A stretch of 7,934 nucleotides of DNA from the NCBI GenBank assembly GCA_014239005.1, contig JABAAA010000052.1:1-7934 (forward strand), written 5' to 3'. The stretch comes from Alphaproteobacteria bacterium. GTDB taxonomy: Bacteria; Pseudomonadota; Alphaproteobacteria; JABAAW01. Below the pieces are notes generated by a model. It was not told the origin of the DNA, ran no database searches, and was given only the letters and a program-made list of their open reading frames with translations. How positions within the stretch are numbered: position 1 is the first letter of the stretch; each line of letters opens with the position of its first letter. Of this stretch, positions 1 to 6,078 are shown one piece after another. A program made the translations under genes and the position numbers.

Positions 1-664
1 TTCGGAACGCTTCGATCCAGTAGGCTTGGTCGCGGCAGTTGACATGGTGGATGCCCTCCGTTCCCGGAGGTGCGGATGTGCAAACGACGCGATCGGCGTG
101 TTGAAAGAGAGCCATGTAGAAGGGTTGGTATCGCTCTTCGACATGCTCTAGAAACTCGACACACCACGCGAGGTCGAAACGGCGCTTGCAAGGAAAGATG
201 CCCTTCGTGAAATCGTGCAAGAAATAGTAGGGCTTGGAAAACTTGAGCGTGTGGTCTCCGTCGACACCGAAGGCTTCGATGCCGAGTCTTCGTGCAAGCT
301 CGACCTGTCCTCCCGGTCCGCATCCAATATCGACCATGGAGTTGACGGTGAATTGCTTTTTGAGAAAGGCCAAGGCTCCCTTGTCCAGCACTGTTTTTCC
401 GAAGTGCCCGCCCAAATGGACGGGAAGGCGTCCTTGAGCGATCGATTCGTGGTGTTTGCAAACTTCTTTGAAAAAGAAGGTGTTGACGGCAAAAACGCCT
501 CGGCGAAGAGGAGCGAGCAAACGACGCACAAAGCCCTGTTCTTGAAAGGAGTGGTCGATTTGCGGCTTCTTGCCCCAAACCCAAAGAGGTTCGACCCATC
601 GTGCGTAGTTCAACAACACCCCATTGTGAAGGAAGCGTAAAAACAAGACATAGACCCTATACAT
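1..664 (-). CDS. Class I SAM-dependent methyltransferase, C-terminus cut by window edge
   Basis: The frame is open from an ATG at 664 to the window edge (221 codons seen, no stop), so the 3' end is missing. The SAM-binding core starts after about 110 residues. Motif I is VDIGCGPGG (residues 111-119), followed by an acidic strand end AFGVDGD (131-137) expected to hold the ribose. The FDLAWCVEFLEHV stretch (163-175) is the motif IV/post region typical of methyltransferase type 11/23 families. A later segment with APPGTEGIHHVN and YWIEAF (198-220) resembles class I methyltransferases often found in surface-glycan loci; that likeness is from memory. The start is supported by AGGAGAG nine bases upstream. 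The first 110 residues are basic and aromatic, with no motif I recognised. It lies 101 bp after coxC behind a stem-loop and may be transcribed by read-through. Substrate is unknown: a sugar, lipid or small molecule is as possible as a protein. Confidence 0.8.
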   Translation of the reverse strand, partial: MYRVYVLFLRFLHNGVLLNYARWVEPLWVWGKKPQIDHSFQEQGFVRRLLAPLRRGVFAVNTFFFKEVCKHHESIAQGRLPVHLGGHFGKTVLDKGALAFLKKQFTVNSMVDIGCGPGGQVELARRLGIEAFGVDGDHTLKFSKPYYFLHDFTKGIFPCKRRFDLAWCVEFLEHVEERYQPFYMALFQHADRVVCTSAPPGTEGIHHVNCRDQAYWIEAFR

Positions 665-673
665 AAGATAGAT

Positions 674-680
674 CTCTCCT
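674..680 (-). promoter_or_regulatory. Shine-Dalgarno site of the methyltransferase gene
   Basis: AGGAGAG on the minus strand, nine bases before the ATG at 664. It is one of the two clearest ribosome binding sites in the window and fixes the start of the methyltransferase. Confidence 0.7.
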
Positions 681-714
681 AGTTGGCGATGTTATCGTTG
701 CCTTGCTTGAACTG

Positions 715-748
715 GCTCGGTCTCGCTTGCATCGAAAGCGAACCGAGC
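715..748 (-). terminator. Strong stem-loop after coxC, without U-tract
   Basis: The arms are 715-721 plus 723-728 and 736-741 plus 742-748. They give 7+6 base pairs interrupted only by an unpaired C at 722, around a 7-base loop (729-735). The stem begins about 17 bases past the coxC stop on the transcribed (minus) strand. No T-run follows, so it does not meet the standard intrinsic terminator pattern. It could be a 3' mRNA-stabilising hairpin for the cox transcript, a partial attenuator before the methyltransferase gene, or part of a Rho-dependent end. Confidence 0.45.
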
Positions 749-765
749 TCTGCCTGTCTTGCACG

Positions 766-1587
766 CTACGCGCCCCACCAATAGACGCACACGAAGAGGA
801 ACAGCCAAACGGCATCGACGAACTGCCAATACCATGCTGCGGCTTCGAAGCCGAAATGCTGCTGCGGCGTGAAATCGCCGTGCAACACACGGTAAAGACA
901 GACGATGAGAAAGATCGTGCCGATGATAACATGTAGCCCGTGGAATCCTGTCGCCATGTAGAAGGTCGAGCCGTAGATGCCGTCTTTCAAGGCAAAGGCG
1001 GCGTGGGAGTATTCGTACGCTTGCAACGCGGTAAACAGGATTCCCAGCACTATCGTGATCGACAAACCTTGTATGAGCCCTCTGCGGTCGCCTTGTACGA
1101 GCGCGTGATGCGCCCATGTGGCACTTGTTCCCGACAGTAACAGGACGACCGTATTCGTGAAGGGTAATCCGAAAGGATCGAAGGGACGAATTCCCTCAGG
1201 CGGCCAGACGCCTCCGATCTGCTCGGTCGGAAAGAGCGCCGCGTTGAAGAATGCCCAAAAGAAGGCGACGAAGAACATGATTTCGGAAAAGATGAAGAGC
1301 GCCATGCCGTAGCGCAATCCCAGCTGGACGACGGGTTTGTGATCTCCCTTGTGCGCTTCCGCGATGACATCGCGCCACCACAAAGCCATTGTCAGCAGGA
1401 TCAAGCAGAATCCTGGAAACAGCAGCCATCCTCCCCACGCCTCTAACATCGGAGCAGGCGACTCTCCCAGCACAGAGGGGTGCATGTAAAGGATCAACCC
1501 GCCCATGAACATAAAGCCGGCGAGTGCACCGAGCGCGGGCCAAGGGCTGGGATCGACCAAGTGGTAATCGTGCGAGGGCTGATCCAT
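766..1587 (-). CDS. coxC: Cytochrome c oxidase subunit III
   Basis: This 273-residue protein is the third core subunit of the aa3-type oxidase in the inner membrane. It binds lipid and protects the D-channel proton uptake side of subunit I. The N-terminus DYHLVDPSPWP (7-17) is typical of alphaproteobacterial CoxC, so I start at the ATG at 1587, preceded by AGGA nine bases away, rather than at an upstream TTG. The family glutamate lies in FIFSEIMFFVAFFWAFF (Glu102). The HGLHVIIGT segment (216-224) and the C-terminal HFGFEAAAWYWQFVDAVW (244-261) are also diagnostic. Length and about seven hydrophobic segments fit a complete protein. It is the last cox gene of the cluster, 88 bp downstream of cox11, the longest gap inside the operon. 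Confidence 0.97.
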   Translation of the reverse strand: MDQPSHDYHLVDPSPWPALGALAGFMFMGGLILYMHPSVLGESPAPMLEAWGGWLLFPGFCLILLTMALWWRDVIAEAHKGDHKPVVQLGLRYGMALFIFSEIMFFVAFFWAFFNAALFPTEQIGGVWPPEGIRPFDPFGLPFTNTVVLLLSGTSATWAHHALVQGDRRGLIQGLSITIVLGILFTALQAYEYSHAAFALKDGIYGSTFYMATGFHGLHVIIGTIFLIVCLYRVLHGDFTPQQHFGFEAAAWYWQFVDAVWLFLFVCVYWWGA

Positions 1588-1618
1588 AACACCACATCCT
1601 ATAAAAACATTCCGTCTC

Positions 1619-1637
1619 TTCGCGGATTCTACGCGAA
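1619..1637 (-). other. Small stem-loop between cox11 and coxC
   Basis: A perfect 6-bp inverted repeat (1619-1624 with 1632-1637) around a 7-base loop. It lies in the 88-bp gap, with its 3' edge about 31 bases before the coxC ATG. It could affect mRNA processing or coxC translation. It is short and could be chance. Confidence 0.25.
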
Positions 1638-1675
1638 AAGCACACGCAAAAACAATTGCCAATTCTCCGTCGTCC

Positions 1676-2263
1676 CTAGTCGTCGAGATCTTGCGGAAAG
1701 AAGCTGTACGAAAGCGTGATCGTGTCGAACGTTTCCCACTCCTCGTGGTCGCTCAGCGCGGGGTCGAGAAAGAACACCACCTTCATCGAAACCTTCTCGT
1801 GCGCTTGTAGCGTCTGTTCGACGAAACAAAAACACTCGATCTTGTGAAAATAGGCGCCCGCCTTCGCAGGCGTCACATTGAACGTGGCAACGCCTGCAAG
1901 CGCATGCTCCGACAAATTCTCCGCCGTGTAGAAGGTTTCATACACCTCGCCAAAGACGACCTCCATCTCGACTTCGGAGGGCGCGAATTTCCAGTCGAGA
2001 CCGTTCACATTGCCATCGAAACGCACGCGAATCGTTTTCGGCTCTCCTCGCTTTGTCAGGTCGAACAACCTTTCCACGCCGCTCTGTTGCGTCTTGCCAC
2101 CGAAGCCCGTTACGCGACAAAAGAGATCGTAGAGCGGAACAGACGCAAAACTCAGCGCCAGCATGAGGGCGGCGAACAAAAGGAGAGTCTGCGCCAATCG
2201 ACGATTGCGAAAACCCAGTCCTTTTTTTTTCACGTTCAATCGTTTGTCGAACCTTCTCGTCAC
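1676..2263 (-). CDS. ctaG: Cytochrome c oxidase assembly protein CtaG/Cox11 (CuB copper insertion)
   Basis: Cox11 is a membrane-anchored periplasmic copper chaperone that supplies the CuB ion of oxidase subunit I. The 195-residue protein has a basic N-terminus, one transmembrane segment (about 24-42) and the signature SFASVPLYDLFCRVTGFGG (38-56) with the conserved Cys49. The copper motif is CFCF (Cys144 and Cys146) in KIECFCFVEQTL. The FFLDP motif (164-168) is also present. Length matches the family. The likely start is GTG at 2263, 11 bp after the coxF stop. I see no convincing Shine-Dalgarno, so coupling to the upstream gene is likely. An in-frame GTG at codon 11 is a possible alternative and would spare the anchor. 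A run of nine A encodes Lys12-Lys14. Confidence 0.96.
   Translation of the reverse strand: MTRRFDKRLNVKKKGLGFRNRRLAQTLLLFAALMLALSFASVPLYDLFCRVTGFGGKTQQSGVERLFDLTKRGEPKTIRVRFDGNVNGLDWKFAPSEVEMEVVFGEVYETFYTAENLSEHALAGVATFNVTPAKAGAYFHKIECFCFVEQTLQAHEKVSMKVVFFLDPALSDHEEWETFDTITLSYSFFPQDLDD
2222..2230 (-). repeat. A9 homopolymer at the 5' end of ctaG/cox11
   Basis: Nine consecutive A on the coding strand (T on plus) form codons 12-14 of cox11, all lysine. Slippage of one base here would destroy the frame before the membrane anchor. The tract may simply reflect three AAA lysine codons in a basic cytoplasmic tail. Confidence 0.6.
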
Positions 2264-2274
2264 AAAACGCTAGG

Positions 2275-2409
2275 TCACAAGTACTTGACGATTGAAAGGG
2301 CATAAACCACGCCGACGAACAACAACAGTAACACCAGCAATGCTCTGTTCTTGCGCCGCTTTGCAGCCCAGCGCACCTTTTCCTTGTCGTGCGATTCTTT
2401 GTTGCTCAT
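2275..2409 (-). CDS. coxF: CoxF-like small single-span membrane protein of the aa3 oxidase cluster
   Basis: A 44-residue ORF between ctaB and ctaG. It has a charged N-terminal half (MSNKESHDKEKVRW then AAKRRKNR, residues 1-22) followed by one transmembrane helix (about 23-40, ALLVLLLLFVGVVYALSI) and a short VKYL end. Position, size and layout (basic R/K/N stretch, then a helix ending in an aromatic plus a (T/S)IVK-like tail) match the small CoxF-type proteins found at this place in many alphaproteobacterial cox operons; I rely on memory for that family pattern. It starts 6 bp after the ctaB stop with at best a weak GAG-containing ribosome site, and ends 11 bp before cox11, so it is probably translationally coupled. 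The exact role is not established; a part in oxidase assembly is inferred from context. Confidence 0.8.
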   Translation of the reverse strand: MSNKESHDKEKVRWAAKRRKNRALLVLLLLFVGVVYALSIVKYL

Positions 2410-2415
2410 CGCTCG

Positions 2416-3384
2416 TCAGAAAGAGAATCCCTGCCCGTGCTGCTGCGCGACCTGATCGACGAGACGCAAGGCGACCATCAAAATCATATAGACGATGGAA
2501 AAGCCGAACAAGGCACCCGCCGCGCGCAGAGAGGTTTTTTTGCCATGCATCATGGCCGCGTAGAAAACGAAGCGCAACGAGAGAACAAAGGCAATCCCGC
2601 TGTAGACCCAGCTCGCGCTGCCAAGAAGCGCGAAGGCGAGCGAAAGCGGCAAGAGCGTCAGGGAATAAAGGAAGATTTGTTGTCGCGTTTTTTTTTCTCC
2701 GCACACAACAGGCAACACAGGCACACGTGCGCGCGTGTAATCGTCGCGGCGCAAGAGCGCCAATGCCCACGAATGTGGGGGTGTCCACAGAAAGATCAGC
2801 GCACAGAGCAAGAGAGGCTCGACAAGGCTCGCCTGCGACGAGGGAGAAGCGGCGAGCCATCCGATCAAGGGCGGTGCTGCGCCCGCCACGCCTCCGATCA
2901 CGGTGTTGTAGACGGTGCGTCGTTTCAAGACCATCGTGTAGAAGACGGCATAGAAGAACGCCGTGCCTGCCAGCAACAACGCCGCCCCCCATCCTCCCGC
3001 CAGTCCCAGCAGAGCGAGCGCGAGCAACAACAGTGTTGTTGCGAAGACAAACGCGTCGGAAGGCGCGATCGTTCCGCAAGCGACCGGTCTTGTGCGCGTG
3101 CGCAGCATGATGCGGTCGATGTCGCGGTCGTACCACATGTTGAATGTCGCCGCCGACGCCGCGCCCATAGCAACGGCAAGCAAGCTAACGACGTTCAACA
3201 CAATATGGTTGTCGCCATCTGCCAACACCATGCCGCAAAGGGCGGTGAAGGTTGTCAGCAACAGGATGCGCGGCTTGGTGAGCGCAATAAAGTCTGCGAC
3301 TTCGGAAGGACGCGCCGAAGACACACGCAAGCCCGCCGAGTCAGACGCGTCCATGTCCATGGAAGAACGGCGTGCCCCTGCCAT
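2416..3384 (-). CDS. ctaB: Protoheme IX farnesyltransferase (heme O synthase)
   Basis: This UbiA-superfamily membrane prenyltransferase adds a farnesyl group to heme B to make heme O, the precursor of the heme A used by CoxA. The 322-residue protein shows the first prenyl-diphosphate/Mg motif N82-MWYDRDID (82-90) followed by RTRTRPV. The second conserved region is WTPPHSWALALLRRDDY (200-216) followed by VPVLPVV. Entry ALTKPR (34-39) is also typical. Multiple hydrophobic helices fit the usual nine-span topology, and length is normal for the family. It starts 3 bp after the coxA TAG with no good Shine-Dalgarno, so re-initiation after coxA is likely. ATG codons at residues 9 and 11 are alternative starts in the poorly conserved N-terminus. 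A run of nine A lies at 2688-2696 within the codons for GEKKT. Confidence 0.96.
   Translation of the reverse strand: MAGARRSSMDMDASDSAGLRVSSARPSEVADFIALTKPRILLLTTFTALCGMVLADGDNHIVLNVVSLLAVAMGAASAATFNMWYDRDIDRIMLRTRTRPVACGTIAPSDAFVFATTLLLLALALLGLAGGWGAALLLAGTAFFYAVFYTMVLKRRTVYNTVIGGVAGAAPPLIGWLAASPSSQASLVEPLLLCALIFLWTPPHSWALALLRRDDYTRARVPVLPVVCGEKKTRQQIFLYSLTLLPLSLAFALLGSASWVYSGIAFVLSLRFVFYAAMMHGKKTSLRAAGALFGFSIVYMILMVALRLVDQVAQQHGQGFSF
2688..2696 (-). repeat. A9 homopolymer inside ctaB
   Basis: Nine consecutive A on the coding strand span the end of Glu, two Lys and the start of Thr, in the loop following the second catalytic motif. It is a possible slippage site in an otherwise normal gene. 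Confidence 0.6.
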
Positions 3385-3387
3385 GAG

Positions 3388-5031
3388 CTATCGCGAGATA
3401 CGCGGGGGTTTGGAAAAGCTGTGGAAGGGCGGCGGGGTTGAGACCGTCCACTCTAGTGTGGTGGCGCCTGCGCCCCAGTAGTTGTCGGCTACCTTTTTCT
3501 TGCCGCGCAACAGAACGACGACGACGACGACGACAAAGAACAGCGTCGAGGTAGCGGAAAGATAGCTGCCGAAAGATGCGACCGAGTTCCACCCCGCGTA
3601 AGCTTCGTTGTAATCGATGTAGCGGCGCGGCATGCCTGCCAGTCCCAAGAAGTGCATCGGGAAGAAGGTGACATTGACGCCGATGAAGGTTGTCCAAAAA
3701 TGCAACCTGCCTGCCCATTCGGGAATGACGCAGCTGCTCATCTTGGTAAACCAATAATAGAATGCGCCGAAGATGGCAAACACCGATCCGAGGCTGAGAA
3801 CATAGTGGAAGTGTCCGACAACATAATAGGTGTCGTGAAGTTGCACATCGATGCCGCCGAGTGCGAGAACGACTCCCGTCACGCCGCCGATGGTGAAGAG
3901 TCCGATGAAGCCGAGCGCCCACAGCAGCGGCACGGAGAATCGGATTGATCCGCCCCACATCGTGGCGAGCCAGCTGAAGATTTTGATGCCGGTGGGCACG
4001 GCGATGATCATCGTGCCGACGCTGAAATAGAGTTTGATGGCGAATCCCATGCCGACGGTGAACATGTGATGCGCCCACACGATGCATCCCAAGAATCCGA
4101 TGGCGACCATGGCGGAGACCATGCCGAGGTATCCAAAGATGGGCTTGCGCGAGAAGGTGGAGACGATGTGGCTGATAATGCCGAATGCGGGCAGGATCAT
4201 AATGTAGACTTCGGGATGTCCGAAGAACCAAAACAGATGTTGAAACAACAACGGATCTCCTCCCCCCTCAGGGACGAAGAAGGCGGTGGCAAAGTTGCGG
4301 TCGGCGAGCAGCATCGTGATCGCGCCGCCGAAGATGGGCATGGTCATGACGAGCAAGAACGCTGTTATCAGCACCGACCAAGCGAACAAAGGCATGACGC
4401 GGAGCGTCATGCCTGGGGCGCGCATGTTGAAGATGGTGACGATGAAGTTGATCGCGCCCAAAATGGAAGAAGCGCCCGCCAAATGCATCGAGACGATGGC
4501 GAGATCGACCGATGGATTGGCGTGCCCTATTGTGCCTGACAAGGGTGGATAGAGTGTCCAACCCGTCCCTGCGCCGCCGACGAAGAGGGAGGTCAACAAC
4601 AGCACGAAGGCGGGAACGAGCAGCCAAAAGCTGATGTTGTTCAGGCGCGGAAAAGCCATGTCTGGTGCGCCGATCATGAGAGGGATGAACCAATTGCCGA
4701 AGCCTCCGATCAAGGCGGGCATGACGGTGAAAAAAATCATGATCAAGCCGTGCGCAGTGATGAACACATTCCACATGTGTCCGTCGGGATCGCCTGCGCC
4801 GAGGAAATACTGGACGCCGGGTTGTTGCAACTCCAAGCGCATGAGCACAGAGAGACCGCCGCCAATCAAGCCCGCCGTGATGGCGAACACCATATACATG
4901 GTGCCGATGTCCTTGTGGTTTGTCGCAAAAAGCCATCGTCCGATCCCGTAGGGACGATGCTCGGTTTGAGCAGGGGCGGTGGTTTTTTGCTTCGCCGCTT
5001 TCTTTTTGCTGTTAATGGTGGTGCTTGCCAT
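3388..5031 (-). CDS. coxA: Cytochrome c oxidase subunit I (aa3 type)
   Basis: The catalytic, proton-pumping subunit: it reduces O2 to water at the heme a3/CuB centre in the inner membrane. It has 547 residues, normal length. Visible ligands are His94 and His409 (heme a), His407 (heme a3, in VGHFHYV), and His272, His321 and His322 (Cu[10 protein letters not shown] and WAHHMF). Tyr276 is the residue cross-linked to His272. The D-channel has Asp124 (GAPDMAF), Asn131/132 and Glu274. The K-channel lysine is Lys350 (PTGIKIFSW). This is the full residue set of an A1-type heme-copper oxidase. AGAGGA lies just upstream of the ATG at 5031 and supports the start. The first 24 residues are Lys/Thr/Ala-rich and variable. 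The last transmembrane helix holds seven consecutive Val from a GTC repeat. The stop is TAG, three bases before ctaB. Confidence 0.99.
   Translation of the reverse strand: MASTTINSKKKAAKQKTTAPAQTEHRPYGIGRWLFATNHKDIGTMYMVFAITAGLIGGGLSVLMRLELQQPGVQYFLGAGDPDGHMWNVFITAHGLIMIFFTVMPALIGGFGNWFIPLMIGAPDMAFPRLNNISFWLLVPAFVLLLTSLFVGGAGTGWTLYPPLSGTIGHANPSVDLAIVSMHLAGASSILGAINFIVTIFNMRAPGMTLRVMPLFAWSVLITAFLLVMTMPIFGGAITMLLADRNFATAFFVPEGGGDPLLFQHLFWFFGHPEVYIMILPAFGIISHIVSTFSRKPIFGYLGMVSAMVAIGFLGCIVWAHHMFTVGMGFAIKLYFSVGTMIIAVPTGIKIFSWLATMWGGSIRFSVPLLWALGFIGLFTIGGVTGVVLALGGIDVQLHDTYYVVGHFHYVLSLGSVFAIFGAFYYWFTKMSSCVIPEWAGRLHFWTTFIGVNVTFFPMHFLGLAGMPRRYIDYNEAYAGWNSVASFGSYLSATSTLFFVVVVVVVLLRGKKKVADNYWGAGATTLEWTVSTPPPFHSFSKPPRISR
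3515..3534 (-). repeat. GTC triplet microsatellite in coxA (seven valines)
   Basis: Six GTC codons followed by GTT on the coding strand, about 20 bp of pure triplet repeat. It encodes Val500-Val506 in the C-terminal transmembrane helix. Gain or loss of units would keep the frame and change helix length. Confidence 0.8.
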
Positions 5032-5035
5032 GCTG

Positions 5036-5041
5036 TCCTCT
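5036..5041 (-). promoter_or_regulatory. Shine-Dalgarno site of coxA
   Basis: AGAGGA on the minus strand, four bases before the ATG at 5031, within the 30-bp gap after coxB. It is the only strong ribosome site in the cox operon, which fits high demand for subunit I. Confidence 0.65.
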
Positions 5042-5061
5042 GCTTTTGTACGTTTTTCCGT

Positions 5062-6018
5062 TTATTGTTGCGCGCTGTCCGTTCTTGCGGCGAGAAGGTC
5101 GGCGAGAAGGTCGGGTTGACTTTTCGTTGCGAAGCGCTCCTTGGCTTTTCGCAGCCAAATGACGAACTCGGCTTTCGAGACGATATGCACTTCGATGGGC
5201 ATGTAGGCGTGTCCTGCGCCGCAGAGTTCGGTGCAAAATCCGTAATAGACGCCTTTCTCGTCGGCGGTCAGCCATGTTTCGTTCAAACGTCCCGGCACGG
5301 CGTCGATCTTGACGCCGAAGCGCGGCACTGCCCACGAGTGCAACACATCGGTGGCGGTGACGAGAACGCGCACTTTCGAGCCGACGGGCAGGACGAGCGC
5401 GTTGTCGGTTTGCAACAGTCGTTTGGACTTGTCTTTGAGCTCGTCTTCTGTCAGCAGATTAGAATCGAAGGCGAGTCCGTCGTGGTCGGGGTATTCGTAA
5501 GACCAGTACCACTGGTGTCCTGTCGCTTTGACGGTGAGGTCGGCTTCCGAGACATCCTCGATGGCGCGCATGATGTTGAACGAAGGCACGAAGAGGACGA
5601 CGAGAATAGCGACGGGCACCAACGTCCAAACCACTTCCAGCTTGCTGTGGTGTGTGGTGCGCGAGGGCGTGGGGTTTCGTTTTTCGGCGAAGCGCCAGCA
5701 GATGAATCCTCCCAGCAAGAAGACGAAGAGGCAGATAAAAACGATGATGGGCTGCAACAGGTTGTCGTGAAACTCGAAGGATTGGCGTGCGACCGGTGAG
5801 GCGGGCGCGGAGAAGCCCGTCTGCCAATTTTGCGCTCCTGTTTTTATTTCCGTTTTTATTTCCGTCCCCTCTTCTGCCAGAGCGTCGGCGACAAGGACAT
5901 CGGCGACAAGGGCGTTGGCGACAAGCGCGTTGGCGAGCAAAAACGAGACACCCGCCGCTGCCACCACTTTTACAGCTCCGCGCAACCTCAAGAGACGAGC
6001 AAAGGAAATAGCACCCAT
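5062..6018 (-). CDS. coxB: Cytochrome c oxidase subunit II (CuA subunit)
   Basis: Subunit II receives electrons from cytochrome c at its periplasmic binuclear CuA site and passes them to heme a in CoxA. From the ATG at 6018 it is 318 residues. An Arg/Lys-containing start and hydrophobic stretch (about 1-48) form a signal peptide. Two transmembrane helices (about 89-108 and 128-147) are followed by a cupredoxin domain. CuA ligands are His227 (LHSWAVP), then Cys262, Glu264, Cys266, His270 and Met273 in CTELCGAGHAYMPIEV. The aromatic electron-entry patch GHQWYWSYEY is at 167-176. The signal-peptide region is built from tandem repeats. The ATG lies six bases after a TATAAT box, leaving almost no 5' leader. 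An upstream TTG (6060) lies within the promoter region and is unlikely. A GTG at codon 18 has GGAG upstream but would lose the basic n-region of the signal. Confidence 0.97.
   Translation of the reverse strand: MGAISFARLLRLRGAVKVVAAAGVSFLLANALVANALVADVLVADALAEEGTEIKTEIKTGAQNWQTGFSAPASPVARQSFEFHDNLLQPIIVFICLFVFLLGGFICWRFAEKRNPTPSRTTHHSKLEVVWTLVPVAILVVLFVPSFNIMRAIEDVSEADLTVKATGHQWYWSYEYPDHDGLAFDSNLLTEDELKDKSKRLLQTDNALVLPVGSKVRVLVTATDVLHSWAVPRFGVKIDAVPGRLNETWLTADEKGVYYGFCTELCGAGHAYMPIEVHIVSKAEFVIWLRKAKERFATKSQPDLLADLLAARTDSAQQ
5840..5863 (-). repeat. 12-bp direct repeat, two copies, in coxB
   Basis: Two perfect copies of GTTTTTATTTCC (plus strand) in tandem, encoding the EIKTEIKT stretch at residues 53-60, just after the predicted signal peptide. 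In frame, so a recent in-frame duplication is the simplest reading. Confidence 0.85.
5881..5940 (-). repeat. 15-bp minisatellite, four copies, in the CoxB signal peptide
   Basis: Four tandem 15-bp units (5881-5895, 5896-5910, 5911-5925, 5926-5940) share a (T)CGGCGACAAG/TTGGCGACAAG-like core with a few substitutions. They encode five-residue units of the LVANA/LVADV/LVADA type, residues about 27-46, forming the hydrophobic core and cleavage end of the signal sequence. Copy-number change would keep the frame. Confidence 0.85.
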
Positions 6019-6024
6019 GCGCTC

Positions 6025-6054
6025 ATTATAAAGACAGGGACGGAATATTTTCAA
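6025..6054 (-). promoter_or_regulatory. Sigma70-type promoter of the cox operon
   Basis: On the minus strand a -35 box TTGAAA (6049-6054) and a perfect -10 box TATAAT (6025-6030) are separated by 18 bases. They lie in the 60-bp gap between the glycosyltransferase-like gene and coxB. Standard spacing puts the transcription start at or within a base or two of the A of the coxB ATG (6018). The gap is AT-rich compared with the flanking genes, which also fits a promoter. Confidence 0.7.
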
Positions 6055-6078
6055 CAACAATTATCGCGCTGCTTGACT

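Noticed and set aside
684..706. Second small inverted repeat (CGAT...ATCG) before the methyltransferase gene
   Set aside because: Only four strong pairs flanked by mismatches, too weak to call beside the much stronger hairpin at 715-748.
1588..1662. N-terminal extension of coxC to a TTG at 1662
   Set aside because: The conserved CoxC N-terminus begins at the ATG at 1587, and the extra residues fit no family member.
3024..3042. Perfect 8-bp inverted repeat with 3-base loop inside ctaB
   Set aside because: It arises from ACA/TTG codons for Thr-Thr-Leu-Leu-Leu in a transmembrane helix. There is no gene boundary nearby, so it is probably a coding coincidence.
2389..3441. 350-residue plus-strand ORF antisense to ctaB
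   Set aside because: It is rich in Arg, Gln, Glu and His, has no recognisable domain, and mirrors a gene with full heme O synthase motifs. It is a shadow frame.
4750..5799. 349-residue plus-strand ORF antisense to coxA and coxB
   Set aside because: It crosses two well-defined oxidase genes and their gap, and its composition is that of an antisense shadow.
6019..6060. N-terminal extension of coxB to a TTG at 6060
   Set aside because: This stretch contains the -35 and -10 boxes and would place extra residues before a good signal-peptide n-region.
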